DNA of 15,696 nt, taken from Holophagales bacterium. GTDB taxonomy: Bacteria; Acidobacteriota; Holophagae; Holophagales; Holophagaceae. Shown here piece after piece: positions 1 to 6,437 of the stretch. The notes below the pieces were generated by a model. It saw nothing but the letters and a program-made list of their open reading frames with translations, did no database searches and was not told the origin of the DNA. Position 1 is the first letter of the stretch. Every line of letters starts with the position of its first letter. Position numbers and translations under genes: made by a program. The stretch lies in the NCBI GenBank assembly GCA_031281385.1, contig JAITFL010000150.1:1-15696 (forward strand), written 5' to 3'.

Positions 1-536
1 CTCTTGAGGCAGACGCTTGTGGTTTCGGACTTGGAAACGGCTATCTGCTCTGGGAGCCTGTTGGCTTGCGCCATCTCTCTCAGGACTTGCCTGTTAAGTT
101 CTGGGTCGCGCTGCCTCCAAGCCTCTGCTGGGAGGTCAAAGAACTGCGCCCCCTCTTTGAGCGCGAAGGTGTAGCTGGGTGTCTTTCTGAGGAATGCCGT
201 GCCAGCCGCAGTCTGGACTTTGCCAGTGATTTCCAAGACTGGGATCATGGCTTGGCCTATCTTATTGGCGGCGTTCTCCCAAGTTTCGGCTATCGCCTTG
301 CACCGCTCGTATTCCTTCTGGAACAGCCTTGCCTGCGCCATCGCCTGTTCAGCAATAAATTCGAGGTTGCGCTTGGCTAGGACGGCATCTTCGATTTTGC
401 TCTTGCCGTGGTTGATGAGGGCGTAAATCTGGACAACTATGTCGTCAGTCATCTCGCCGTCGTTTTCGACAATCTTCTCCAAGATGATTTGCCACTCGGC
501 GGGGATTTGGTAGAGATTGATTAGTCGTGCGTTCAT
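1..536 (-). CDS. Siphovirus Gp157-like protein, C-terminus cut by window edge
   Basis: Reading the minus strand from ATG at 536 gives at least 178 open codons with no stop before the window edge. The protein starts MNARLINLYQIPAEW and has a long acidic helical first half (about residues 10-100). A 'RKTPSYTFALKEG' segment follows near residues 117-129. This order (N-terminal 'LY', long coiled helix, then a short 'R..PS....' strand) is that of the siphovirus Gp157 family, small phage proteins of unclear biochemical role usually found in early or recombination gene clusters. A GGGAG Shine-Dalgarno lies six bases before the ATG. The start overlaps the stop of the upstream zinc-ribbon gene (ATGA), so the two are probably translationally coupled. 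The family call rests on remembered pattern, not on a search. Confidence 0.75.
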   Translation of the reverse strand, partial: MNARLINLYQIPAEWQIILEKIVENDGEMTDDIVVQIYALINHGKSKIEDAVLAKRNLEFIAEQAMAQARLFQKEYERCKAIAETWENAANKIGQAMIPVLEITGKVQTAAGTAFLRKTPSYTFALKEGAQFFDLPAEAWRQRDPELNRQVLREMAQANRLPEQIAVSKSETTSVCLK

Positions 537-727
537 GCGGTCTCCCAATTGAAAAGGGCTTCCTCTGCTGCTAGGCAGTCGCAGCAGAGTTCGCGGGGGT
601 TGAGGTTTATGTCCAGTTCCTCTCTGCTTTCCAGTCGCTGGTAGCAGCATGGACATTCGGGTATGGCCTCTTCCATCGAAAACACGCGAGGATAGAGGCG
701 CGTGATGTTTTTGATGATGTCGAGCAT
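533..727 (-). CDS. Small zinc-ribbon-like protein, 64 aa
   Basis: The 64-residue product carries two cysteine knuckles, C25-x-x-C28 (within CPCC) and C48-x-x-C51 (within CCDC), about 20 residues apart. This is the spacing of a four-cysteine zinc ribbon. The rest is acidic and has no recognised domain. A strong AAGGAG Shine-Dalgarno (732-738) precedes ATG 727. Its stop overlaps the start of the Gp157-like gene by four bases (ATGA), which marks a two-gene unit. A minus-strand terminator lies only 38 bases upstream (765-791), so transcription must start in that gap or read through the terminator. Function is unknown; phage-encoded zinc ribbons of this size are often DNA- or polymerase-binding, but nothing here shows that. 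Confidence 0.7.
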   Translation of the reverse strand: MLDIIKNITRLYPRVFSMEEAIPECPCCYQRLESREELDINLNPRELCCDCLAAEEALFNWETA

Positions 728-764
728 TGGCTCTCCTTATGCGCCAGATGGCGCGGCTGTACAC

Positions 765-791
765 AAAAAAGCCCCCGGACAATGCGGGGGC
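765..791 (-). terminator. Rho-independent terminator, minus strand
   Basis: On the minus strand a perfect 7-bp stem GCCCCCG/CGGGGGC (785-791 and 771-777) with a 7-base loop is followed directly by six T residues (770-765). It lies downstream of the small membrane-protein genes at 981-1454 and just upstream of the zinc-ribbon gene at 727. Confidence 0.8.
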
Positions 792-837
792 TGGCTGTGT
801 GGGGTTATGGTTAAATGTTCAGCAATGGAATTGCCGT

Positions 838-863
838 GCCGCCGTGTTTCGGCGGCTTTATTT
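838..863 (+). terminator. Possible plus-strand hairpin terminator
   Basis: A perfect 7-bp stem GCCGCCG/CGGCGGC (838-844 and 850-856) with a 5-base loop is followed by TTTATTTA. A second small hairpin, GCAAT-GGA-ATTGC, lies just before it. No plus-strand gene ends nearby, so this is either the 3' end of a small RNA or a chance structure. Confidence 0.35.
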
Positions 864-937
864 AGGACGATTTGGAGACGGGCCCCAGTGCCGGGTCGGG
901 GTGGCTCTATTGAGGACAGATTGAAAACGGGCCCCAG
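864..937. repeat. Imperfect 25-bp direct repeat pair
   Basis: Two 25-base units, 864-888 and 913-937, match at 20 positions and start 49 bp apart. Both begin AGGAC and end ACGGGCCCCAG; the GGGCCC core is itself a palindrome. They lie in the non-coding stretch between the terminator at 765-791 and the gene ending at 981. Binding sites for a regulator, or a short duplication, would both fit. Confidence 0.5.
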
Positions 938-980
938 ATTTGGGCCAGCGCACTTTAGCTGGGACTGGGGTTCCCCAAGG

Positions 981-1235
981 CTATTCTTCTGCCGCGTCCC
1001 GCTTCCCTGTTAGCTTCCACCACAGGAGATAGAGAAGGCTGTAGCAGTACACGATGACCACATAGGCCAAGTCCGCTAGGTTGAGGTGGCGTGGCCCGTA
1101 CAGCCAGAGTCCGCGCTCGAAGCAGCAAGAGAAGTAGAACATCGCCGTGCAGCAGGCAAGGTCGTGGGTGGTCGCTATGTTGTCTTTCAGCCAAGACACA
1201 AATAACTTCCAGTAGAGGTGCTTTATCTTTGCCAT
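981..1235 (-). CDS. Small two-helix membrane protein, 84 aa
   Basis: The 84-residue product has a basic N-terminus (MAKIKHLYWK), two hydrophobic segments (about 25-47 and 53-75), and a charged tail ending KRDAAEE. Two short helices with a charged C-terminus resemble a phage holin in layout, but no family is recognised. The ATG at 1235 has a GAGG Shine-Dalgarno about eight bases upstream and follows the stop of the preceding small gene by nine bases, so both are probably one transcript. The terminator at 765-791 would end it. A longer overlapping minus-strand frame (955-1545) has biased, arginine- and leucine-rich composition and no good start, and was not chosen. Confidence 0.55.
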   Translation of the reverse strand: MAKIKHLYWKLFVSWLKDNIATTHDLACCTAMFYFSCCFERGLWLYGPRHLNLADLAYVVIVYCYSLLYLLWWKLTGKRDAAEE

Positions 1236-1244
1236 AGTCGCGCC

Positions 1245-1454
1245 TCATCTCTTCTTTCGCCGTTTGTTCTTCCGCCTTCTCTTTCGGGCGGTCGGTGCCT
1301 TGCTTTCGGCCCTGTCCTCCCTCTGGGATGGTGGGGTCTTTCTCGTCAACAGCCTCTCCAGACCAGCGACTATAGCGGGCCAAGCCATTGCGAAGATGCG
1401 GGGGGAGCCGCAGACGAAAAAGTACAGCGTTATGGTTTTTATCAAGTTGGGCAT
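1245..1454 (-). CDS. Small membrane protein with very basic tail, 69 aa
   Basis: The 69-residue product has a hydrophobic N-terminal half (about residues 4-33, probably one membrane segment). A hydrophilic C-terminus follows and finishes in a run of arginine and lysine (residues about 56-69). The start is well supported: ATG 1454 follows AAAGGAG with a seven-base spacer. It sits nine bases ahead of the other small membrane protein gene. The basic tail could bind nucleic acid or lipid headgroups, but no function can be assigned. A weak terminator lies about 90 bases upstream (1546-1565). Confidence 0.55.
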   Translation of the reverse strand: MPNLIKTITLYFFVCGSPRIFAMAWPAIVAGLERLLTRKTPPSQREDRAESKAPTARKRRRKNKRRKKR

Positions 1455-1545
1455 ATAGTTCTCCTTTGGAAATGCCGATGGTTACTTGGTTCTTCATAGG
1501 GTTTATAACAAAAGAGATTGGATTTTTGCTGCGAAGTGGGTACAT

Positions 1546-1565
1546 AAAAAAACCCCAAGACGGGG
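1546..1565 (-). terminator. Short GC stem plus seven T, minus strand
   Basis: Minus strand: CCCC-GTCTT-GGGG (1565-1553) followed by seven T residues (1552-1546). The stem is only four GC pairs, so this would be a weak terminator. It lies downstream of the AT-rich membrane protein gene and upstream of the gene starting at 1454. Confidence 0.5.
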
Positions 1566-1581
1566 CATTCGTATGCTATGT

Positions 1582-1609
1582 TTGATTTGTTGCCCAAATG
1601 GGCTACAAT
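1582..1609 (+). promoter_or_regulatory. Sigma-70-like promoter with internal operator for the broken antitoxin
   Basis: TTGATT (1582-1587) and TACAAT (1604-1609) are separated by 16 bp. The palindrome GCCC-AAAT-GGGC (1592-1603) fills the spacer, as expected for a self-repressing ribbon-helix-helix antitoxin. AAAGGAG (1616-1622) then precedes the ATG at 1630. Confidence 0.6.
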
Positions 1610-1629
1610 TTGATTAAAGGAGAAATCAC

Positions 1630-1892
1630 ATGCCAGCCACCGAATACGTACGCGCAAGGATTGACCCGGCAATCAAGGACGAAGCCGCGAATGTGCTTGT
1701 CACCTTGGGCCTGACTGTTTCCGATGCCTGCCGCATGATGCTGACCAAGGTCGCTATGGAGAAGCGACTGCCTTTCAGTACGGAAGAGCCAAAATGAAGC
1801 ATCACAGGCCATGATTCGGGAACTGGACGAAAGTGATGTAGTACAAATTTGATTCCGCCGACCCACTGTTTATGGAAGTGATGCTTGCTTAA
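1630..1892 (+). pseudogene. RelB/DinJ-family antitoxin broken by two frameshifts
   Basis: The first frame (1630-1797) encodes 55 residues beginning MPATEYVRARIDPAIKDEAA and containing LGLTVSDACRMMLTKVA. This is the ribbon-helix-helix DNA-binding half of a RelB/DinJ antitoxin. The stop at 1795 falls just after four A's. One base fewer there would give 'PNEASQAMIRELDE' (frame from 1796), the usual start of the toxin-binding half. That frame stops at 1850, and a further one-base shift gives 'KFDSADPLFMEVMLA' ending at 1892, the typical family C-terminus. The three pieces add up to about 87 residues, the normal family length and that of the intact DinJ at 7169-7432. Promoter and Shine-Dalgarno remain intact, and no toxin gene follows. 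It overlaps the end of the convergent membrane protein gene by four bases. Confidence 0.8.
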
Positions 1893-2650
1893 CTATTTGT
1901 TTGTATTTCTTTTTGGGTTTGCTGCTCAATAATAGTCCTTATTCTAGTATTGATATTTTTATATTGCTCAAACGATTTCATTTTTACCCAATCAGATTTT
2001 AATAAATTAATTGTTTGTGTGTCTACATAGGGGGTAATAATAATTAAATTTTTATCAAACGAAGACTTTAACCAAAAAGGCAACCAGATATAAAACACCA
2101 AAAACATGGAATGGAATATTGGAGTTATGAATAAATACCAAAAAGATTTTTTATATCGGCTTCGTTGTATTTTATTTTGTTTAGGTATCTTATTTTCTAC
2201 TGCATTAACAATTTTTTCGATTACCATATTTATTTTCGTTTCATCATCAATAAATCTCGGCGAATCATTGTTTGCTAACGCTTCGTTATTAGCATCTGCT
2301 ACTTCTTTTTTGATTATTGATGATATTTGATTATTAGTTTTAATTTTTTCATAAACATTAAAAGAATTCCTGTAGACAGTTCTAGCGAATATTATCGTAA
2401 AAAATGCAATCAAATAAAGATAAAAACTCAAATCGCTAATTCCAGATGCCGTTATACAAATTATGTCTACTACATTGCCTGCAATTGTAACAATTATGTT
2501 CATAAAATAACGAAATATATTACCACTATATTTTATTGAAAAATCTCTTATTACTTCCATAACAGGTTGAAATAAAAGTAATATTATCCCGACCCAAAGT
2601 GTGGAAAGATGGGGTTTCCAGTCTATTCCTTTGAATAATTTTGTTTTCAT
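1889..2650 (-). CDS. AT-rich membrane protein with four predicted helices, 253 aa
   Basis: This 253-residue protein has hydrophobic segments at about 16-34, 46-72, 75-92 and 172-195. A hydrophilic, lysine/asparagine-rich loop lies between the third and fourth (about 95-168), followed by a C-terminal soluble tail. No family is recognised. GGAGG lies six bases before ATG 2650, which supports the start. Base composition is far richer in A and T than any neighbour, and codon choice follows (many AAT, AAA, ATT), which indicates independent acquisition. The gene stands alone between a broken antitoxin and a pseudogene remnant, a location typical of cargo or defence genes. A membrane effector of phage exclusion is one possibility, but no motif proves it. 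Confidence 0.8.
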   Translation of the reverse strand: MKTKLFKGIDWKPHLSTLWVGIILLLFQPVMEVIRDFSIKYSGNIFRYFMNIIVTIAGNVVDIICITASGISDLSFYLYLIAFFTIIFARTVYRNSFNVYEKIKTNNQISSIIKKEVADANNEALANNDSPRFIDDETKINMVIEKIVNAVENKIPKQNKIQRSRYKKSFWYLFITPIFHSMFLVFYIWLPFWLKSSFDKNLIIITPYVDTQTINLLKSDWVKMKSFEQYKNINTRIRTIIEQQTQKEIQTNS

Positions 2651-2828
2651 ATAACCCTCCAGATCAGAAACTTTACTTCCAGCAATTGCTCTAATTTTCT
2701 CACTACGGTCGACAGGTTTATAATGTAACTTTGTATGTCACGCTCAGTGGAGTAGGTCATTGCAACGGCTTCGCCCATGCATCAATACTACCAGATACAC
2801 TAGAAGCCAGTACCAAATTTTTCAGGCC

Positions 2829-2951
2829 CTAACTCACAAACATCCCTCTTGCCTCTGAGCGGCTGCCAGCTAGGCTCTCCGCCGCGCCGTTCAGCCAGAG
2901 AAAGGCATAGTCCCAGTTGTTGTAGTCCATCTGGATGCCTGCGGCGAACAC
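2829..2951 (-). pseudogene. Remnant of a paralogous propeller lipoprotein (last blade)
   Basis: In the minus frame ending at TAG 2831-2829, about 40 codons read VFAAGIQMDYNNWDYAFLWL, then NGAAESLAG and a terminal GMFVS. This matches the last repeat of the adjacent lipoprotein (VYVVGCDWDGNGERALICKN... ending SVFVK) in both order and position of its end. No start codon or upstream blades are present. It happens to be in frame with the stop codon of the lipoprotein gene at 3006. It is best read as the leftover 3' end of a duplicated copy lost by deletion. The rest of 2651-3005 shows no further gene. Confidence 0.6.
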
Positions 2952-3005
2952 GCTGCCCGCCCAGCGCAAAAACCGGGCGGGGCATACAATGGTTTGACGC
3001 TCTGG

Positions 3006-4898
3006 CTACTTGACGAAGACAGAGAGGGCGGTAGATTCAGAAACATTGCCAAGACCTGTCGTGGCCAGGGGTTGGACTACGCCATTTTTGCAGATTAAAG
3101 CACGTTCTCCATTCCCGTCCCAATCACACCCGACCACATACACGTCATTGTCAGAAACATAAATGGATTTAGGCTCCCAATCTCCACTGCCCAAACGCTG
3201 GAGTAAACCGTTTTTCCAGTGCGCGGGGTAATATTCGCCGTCTTGGATTCCATTGCCCACTAGATAAACATCGTTGCCCGACACAAAGATCGCTGATAAA
3301 TATGCCTCATAGAAGTATTGCGGTTCGTTGTTTTTCCAAAGCACCCCAATGCTGCTTTGTGATGCATCAATGTCTCCGATAGCATAGACATCGGAACCAG
3401 ATACAAAGACTTGTTCAATGTAGATTGGGGCATTGTCAACGTTGCTGACATTCAGGCGTTGCGGGGTGCCGTTTTTCCACAACGTAGGTTTGTTTCCCGA
3501 TCTACCCGCCACATACACATCTCCGCCTGACACAAAGACTGACTTTGCTTCTCCATCTTTGTTTTCATCGCCACCAAGGGACTGCTGTACGCCGTTCTTC
3601 CAGAGCCTTGGACGGTCACCGTTGGATGTAAATACTGTCGCTACAACATACACATCGCTGCCCGATACGGACAGTGGTCTTTGCCCATATATTTCAAAGC
3701 CAGGATACTCAGCAGACCCATAGTTGATGGTTTGGAACAGGGTGCCATTTTTCCAGACGACCAAGCTCGGCAGTGTGTGTGGGTTCCCATTTGAACGACT
3801 CTCGGTACTACCCAATATATACACATCGGAACCAGACACGAAGACAGACATGGCTTTAGAATATGCTCCATCAGGGGTCTCAAGTCGCTGTGGAATGCCG
3901 TCCTTCCATATCACGGCTATATCTTTGCCTTGGCCGTCATATTTGTCTTGGCCGTCATATACGTACCCCGCAACGTAAACACTAGGCGCATCGCCTCCGC
4001 TGCTAGTCACTGTCACATTGCACGTTGCAGTTTTGTTCCCATCTTGGGTAGTGACTGTGATTGTCGCTGTCCCTGCGGCTATGCCAGTCACTATTCCATT
4101 GCTGACTGTAGCGACACTTGTGTTATTGCTTGACCAAGTGACAGATTTGTTCGTGGCATCAGCGGGCGTGACAGTGGCCGTGAGGGTATCAGATGAGCCA
4201 ACTGCTATGCTGGTCGAGGTCTTGTTCAGGGACACCCCTGTAACAGGCACAGGGACGCTTGTTACTGTCACGCTGCATGTGGCCGTTTTGCCGCCGTCCT
4301 GGGTAGTGGCACTTATGGTGGCACTGCCAGCCGCCACGCCAGTCACTGTTCCGTTGCTTACCGTGGCGACACTTGTGTTGCTGCTTGACCAAGTGACAAT
4401 TTTGTTTGTTGCGTTGGCTGGCAGGACTGTCGCAACAAGGGTTTCTATCCCGCCGACAGAGATGCTGCTTGCGCTCTTGTTGAGTGTCACGCCCGTCACC
4501 GAAACTTGGCTGTCTGTCACAGTCACTGTGCATGTTGCGGTCTTGCTGCCGTCTTGAGTAAAGACGTATATCGTAGCCGTCCCTGCCGCGACACCAGTGA
4601 CAAGGCCGTTACTGACGGTCGCTATGCCGCTGCTGCCGCTATACCATGTGACGCTCTTGTTTGTGGCGTTGCTTGGCAAAACTGTGGCCGTGAGGGTTTC
4701 AGATGCGCCCACATCAATTGAGGCCGCTGCCTTGTTCAGCGTCACGCCAGTGACGGGCACATTGCCGCCCCAGCCGGAGCCATCGCCATTTTTGAAAGGG
4801 GGGTACCAGCCATTGCCCCCGCCGCAGGAGACGTGGCCCAAAAGGAGCAGGGCGAATGCCGCAAGGCCCAGCGTCAGCGATTGAAGAATCTTTTTCAT
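3006..4898 (-). CDS. Secreted lipoprotein: three Big_2 Ig-like domains plus WKNG-repeat propeller, 630 aa
   Basis: The N-terminus is a lipoprotein signal: two lysines, a hydrophobic stretch (5-20), and GHVSC with C25 as the probable lipidated cysteine. A glycine-rich linker leads to three tandem bacterial Ig-like group 2 domains at about 49-128, 134-213 and 219-298, each starting VTGV[ST]LNK and ending ATCxVTVT, with an exact 85-residue period. From about 305 to the end are seven repeats of roughly 40-55 residues with the pattern SVFVSGSDVYVxG...WKNGxPQxL. The last strand, SVFVK, would close the ring, so a seven-bladed beta-propeller is likely (inference). AAGGAGG precedes ATG 4898. The gene lies 76 bases after the CsgG-like/barrel gene on the same strand, so the two may be co-transcribed. 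A surface-exposed role in adhesion or ligand binding is plausible but not shown. Confidence 0.9.
   Translation of the reverse strand: MKKILQSLTLGLAAFALLLLGHVSCGGGNGWYPPFKNGDGSGWGGNVPVTGVTLNKAAASIDVGASETLTATVLPSNATNKSVTWYSGSSGIATVSNGLVTGVAAGTATIYVFTQDGSKTATCTVTVTDSQVSVTGVTLNKSASSISVGGIETLVATVLPANATNKIVTWSSSNTSVATVSNGTVTGVAAGSATISATTQDGGKTATCSVTVTSVPVPVTGVSLNKTSTSIAVGSSDTLTATVTPADATNKSVTWSSNNTSVATVSNGIVTGIAAGTATITVTTQDGNKTATCNVTVTSSGGDAPSVYVAGYVYDGQDKYDGQGKDIAVIWKDGIPQRLETPDGAYSKAMSVFVSGSDVYILGSTESRSNGNPHTLPSLVVWKNGTLFQTINYGSAEYPGFEIYGQRPLSVSGSDVYVVATVFTSNGDRPRLWKNGVQQSLGGDENKDGEAKSVFVSGGDVYVAGRSGNKPTLWKNGTPQRLNVSNVDNAPIYIEQVFVSGSDVYAIGDIDASQSSIGVLWKNNEPQYFYEAYLSAIFVSGNDVYLVGNGIQDGEYYPAHWKNGLLQRLGSGDWEPKSIYVSDNDVYVVGCDWDGNGERALICKNGVVQPLATTGLGNVSESTALSVFVK
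3999..4754 (-). repeat. Three tandem 255-bp repeats encoding Big_2 domains
   Basis: The three Ig-like domains recur with an 85-codon (255-bp) period and share long nucleotide stretches such as those encoding ATNKxVTWxS and VSNGxVTGxAAG. The similarity suggests duplication by unequal recombination. The unit count may therefore vary between strains. Confidence 0.8.
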
Positions 4899-4974
4899 TG
4901 TGAGCCTCCTTGGCTACAGAGAAATTGAGAAATGCGCCAATGGTGATTTGGTGCGGGATTGTTATAGGCCCCGG

Positions 4975-6246
4975 CTAGAAGCGGCACTTGAACGACAACT
5001 GCATCGAGGCATAGCCATACTTCAAGTCCCTGTCGGCACCGGTATATTCCTTCTTCTCTGTAATGGCGTTGCTGGCAGCCACATACGATGCCTCCAGCCC
5101 AACGTGCCTGTTGAAGTTGTAACCGAGTCCAAGAGAAAATCCGAGATTGCTGCCCGATGCGCTGTATGAGTCGCTATCCGAGCCGTAGGACGAGGATTCT
5201 TTCCACCCCCATTTGACCTTTGCGCTGACGAAGCCAAGGCCGGCAAAGGCATACAAGCCATTTTCGTGGGAATCGAAGCTGTATATGAAGTCCGCGAACA
5301 CTGTCGCGGCGTTTGCGTTGAACGTATCGGTGTACGTGTAGCCGTACCACTCCTCCTTTTTCTTGTCTTCTCCGAAGAGGTTGTAGTCGAGCCTTCCGCG
5401 AAGGGCCATTTTGCCGTTGAGGGCCATCTCCGCGAAGGCGGAAAGGCCGAGGCCCATCTTGGCCTTGAGGTAGAGGTCTTCACCAAGTAGTTCCTTGTTG
5501 TTCGTGATGTCCCCGCTGGGGTTGGCGATATGGAGGCCAACGCCCCATTTCAGCCTGTCGCCCGAAGGTGGCCTATCGGCAGGTCGGGCTGTCCTTGTCG
5601 CGGGGGCATTGTAGGCTGGGGGCCTGTTTGTTGCGGCACTGCTTGGGGCTGAGGCTCTGCCAGTTGCGGGGCTGCTTGCAGCGGCGTGGTCTGGGGCTGC
5701 CGCTCTGCTCGTTGCGGGGCTGTCGGTGGCAGTGGGCCTAGCTGCTGCGGAGATGCTTGGGGGCGCGGCCATGCTCTTGACCATCAGCTTCCTCACCAGC
5801 GCTTCGCTGGCTTTTTTTATCTCCGCGTTGGTGACGCCCGAAACCACTTCGCTCTTCGACCTGGCTAGGCCGCTCTCCACGCTCACCAGCTTGCACTCTA
5901 TCAGAAAATCGCGTTCATCCCTCGTCAGGTCAATGATGCAGACCAGCGGCACTCCCAGCTTTCTTCCAATGTCCCTCGCGGCCTTTTCATCGTACAGCAT
6001 GTTCGGCTGTCCGGCAGGCTCCCTCTGAATCATCATGTCTATGCTGTACCTGTCGAAGGCTGTGAAGCCCGACCCAGGCTCGGATATGTAGTCTAGAAAC
6101 GCGCTCCTGACGGTCTTTTTGTTTATCTCCGACACGTTTTTCCCCGCCAGCGGCGGGAGAACCGCCACCCTTTCTTGGGCGGTCAGTGCGGCGGCACAGA
6201 AGGCCATGCTGATTAGTGCGCTGAATAGTGTTCTTTGTGTTTTCAT
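4975..6246 (-). CDS. CsgG-like periplasmic domain fused to outer-membrane beta-barrel, 423 aa
   Basis: Residues 1-23 are a signal peptide (basic start, hydrophobic core, ALTAQ cleavage region). Residues about 25-155 resemble the CsgG/LpoB-like fold: 'RVAVLPPLAGKNVSE', then 'FTAFDRYSIDMMIQRE', 'AARDIGRKLGVPLVCIIDL', and a strand on 'CKLVSVESG'. Residues about 160-230 are a low-complexity Ala/Pro/Ser/Thr linker with repeated 'SPAT.RA.AP' units. Residues about 235-423 alternate hydrophobic and polar residues with aromatic girdles. They end LSFKCRF, the terminal phenylalanine recognised by the BAM machinery, so a small outer-membrane barrel (probably eight strands) is likely. GGAG precedes ATG 6246, which overlaps the stop of an 11-codon leader ORF. 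The protein could anchor the co-encoded lipoprotein at the surface, but this is inference. Confidence 0.85.
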   Translation of the reverse strand: MKTQRTLFSALISMAFCAAALTAQERVAVLPPLAGKNVSEINKKTVRSAFLDYISEPGSGFTAFDRYSIDMMIQREPAGQPNMLYDEKAARDIGRKLGVPLVCIIDLTRDERDFLIECKLVSVESGLARSKSEVVSGVTNAEIKKASEALVRKLMVKSMAAPPSISAAARPTATDSPATSRAAAPDHAAASSPATGRASAPSSAATNRPPAYNAPATRTARPADRPPSGDRLKWGVGLHIANPSGDITNNKELLGEDLYLKAKMGLGLSAFAEMALNGKMALRGRLDYNLFGEDKKKEEWYGYTYTDTFNANAATVFADFIYSFDSHENGLYAFAGLGFVSAKVKWGWKESSSYGSDSDSYSASGSNLGFSLGLGYNFNRHVGLEASYVAASNAITEKKEYTGADRDLKYGYASMQLSFKCRF

Positions 6247-6278
6247 CGGGTGACTCCGGCGGTGGTTGTGAGTTTCAT
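6243..6278 (-). CDS. 11-codon leader ORF (MKLTTTAGVTR) coupled to the barrel gene
   Basis: ATG 6278 follows AAGGAG (6286-6291) with a seven-base spacer, a better ribosome site than that of the main gene. The ORF encodes MKLTTTAGVTR and stops with TGA at 6245-6243, overlapping the main ATG as ATGA. The arrangement suggests translational coupling or a leader-peptide control. Three consecutive threonine codons (ACA ACC ACC) are present. Too short to be recognised by homology. Confidence 0.5.
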   Translation of the reverse strand: MKLTTTAGVTR

Positions 6279-6352
6279 GTGATGTCTCCTTAGCTGTGGA
6301 CGGGGGTAAATGTCCCTGCCGCCTTGGTCGCGGCCTCTTTGGAAGTCGCTAC

Positions 6353-6418
6353 ACATTATCAAATTGTAATTTATTGGCTGGTATTATCAGACAATAAATC
6401 ACTTCATATCAATAAATT
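6353..6418. promoter_or_regulatory. Repeated operator-like elements between divergent genes
   Basis: This AT-rich strip between the barrel gene and the XRE regulator carries ATTATCA twice (6354-6360 and 6383-6389, 29 bp apart), CAATAAAT twice (6392-6399 and 6410-6417, 18 bp apart), and an inverted TTATTG...CAATAA pair (6371-6376 and 6392-6397). These are candidate binding sites for the adjacent XRE regulator. Confidence 0.4.
6383..6412 (-). promoter_or_regulatory. Sigma-70-like promoter for the barrel/lipoprotein genes
   Basis: On the minus strand TTGATA (6412-6407) and GATAAT (6388-6383) are 18 bp apart, each matching the consensus at five of six positions. A transcript would start near 6376, about 90 bases ahead of the leader ORF. 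Confidence 0.45.
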
Positions 6419-6437
6419 TGTGTGTTTGGTTAGGGCT

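Noticed and set aside
66..426. Two plus-strand ORFs at the left edge.
   Set aside because: The minus strand carries an uninterrupted Gp157-like reading frame across the whole stretch.
955..1545. Long minus-strand ORF of 196 codons.
   Set aside because: Composition is biased and it overlaps two ORFs with good ribosome sites; it begins inside the T-run of a terminator-like structure and has no Shine-Dalgarno.
1791..1797. Programmed +1 frameshift in the antitoxin at AAA-TGA.
   Set aside because: A second frameshift is also needed further on, and there is no toxin partner, so decay is more likely.
4018..4557. Plus-strand ORF of 179 codons opposite the Big_2 region.
   Set aside because: It is the antisense shadow of the tandem Ig-like repeats and simply repeats with them.
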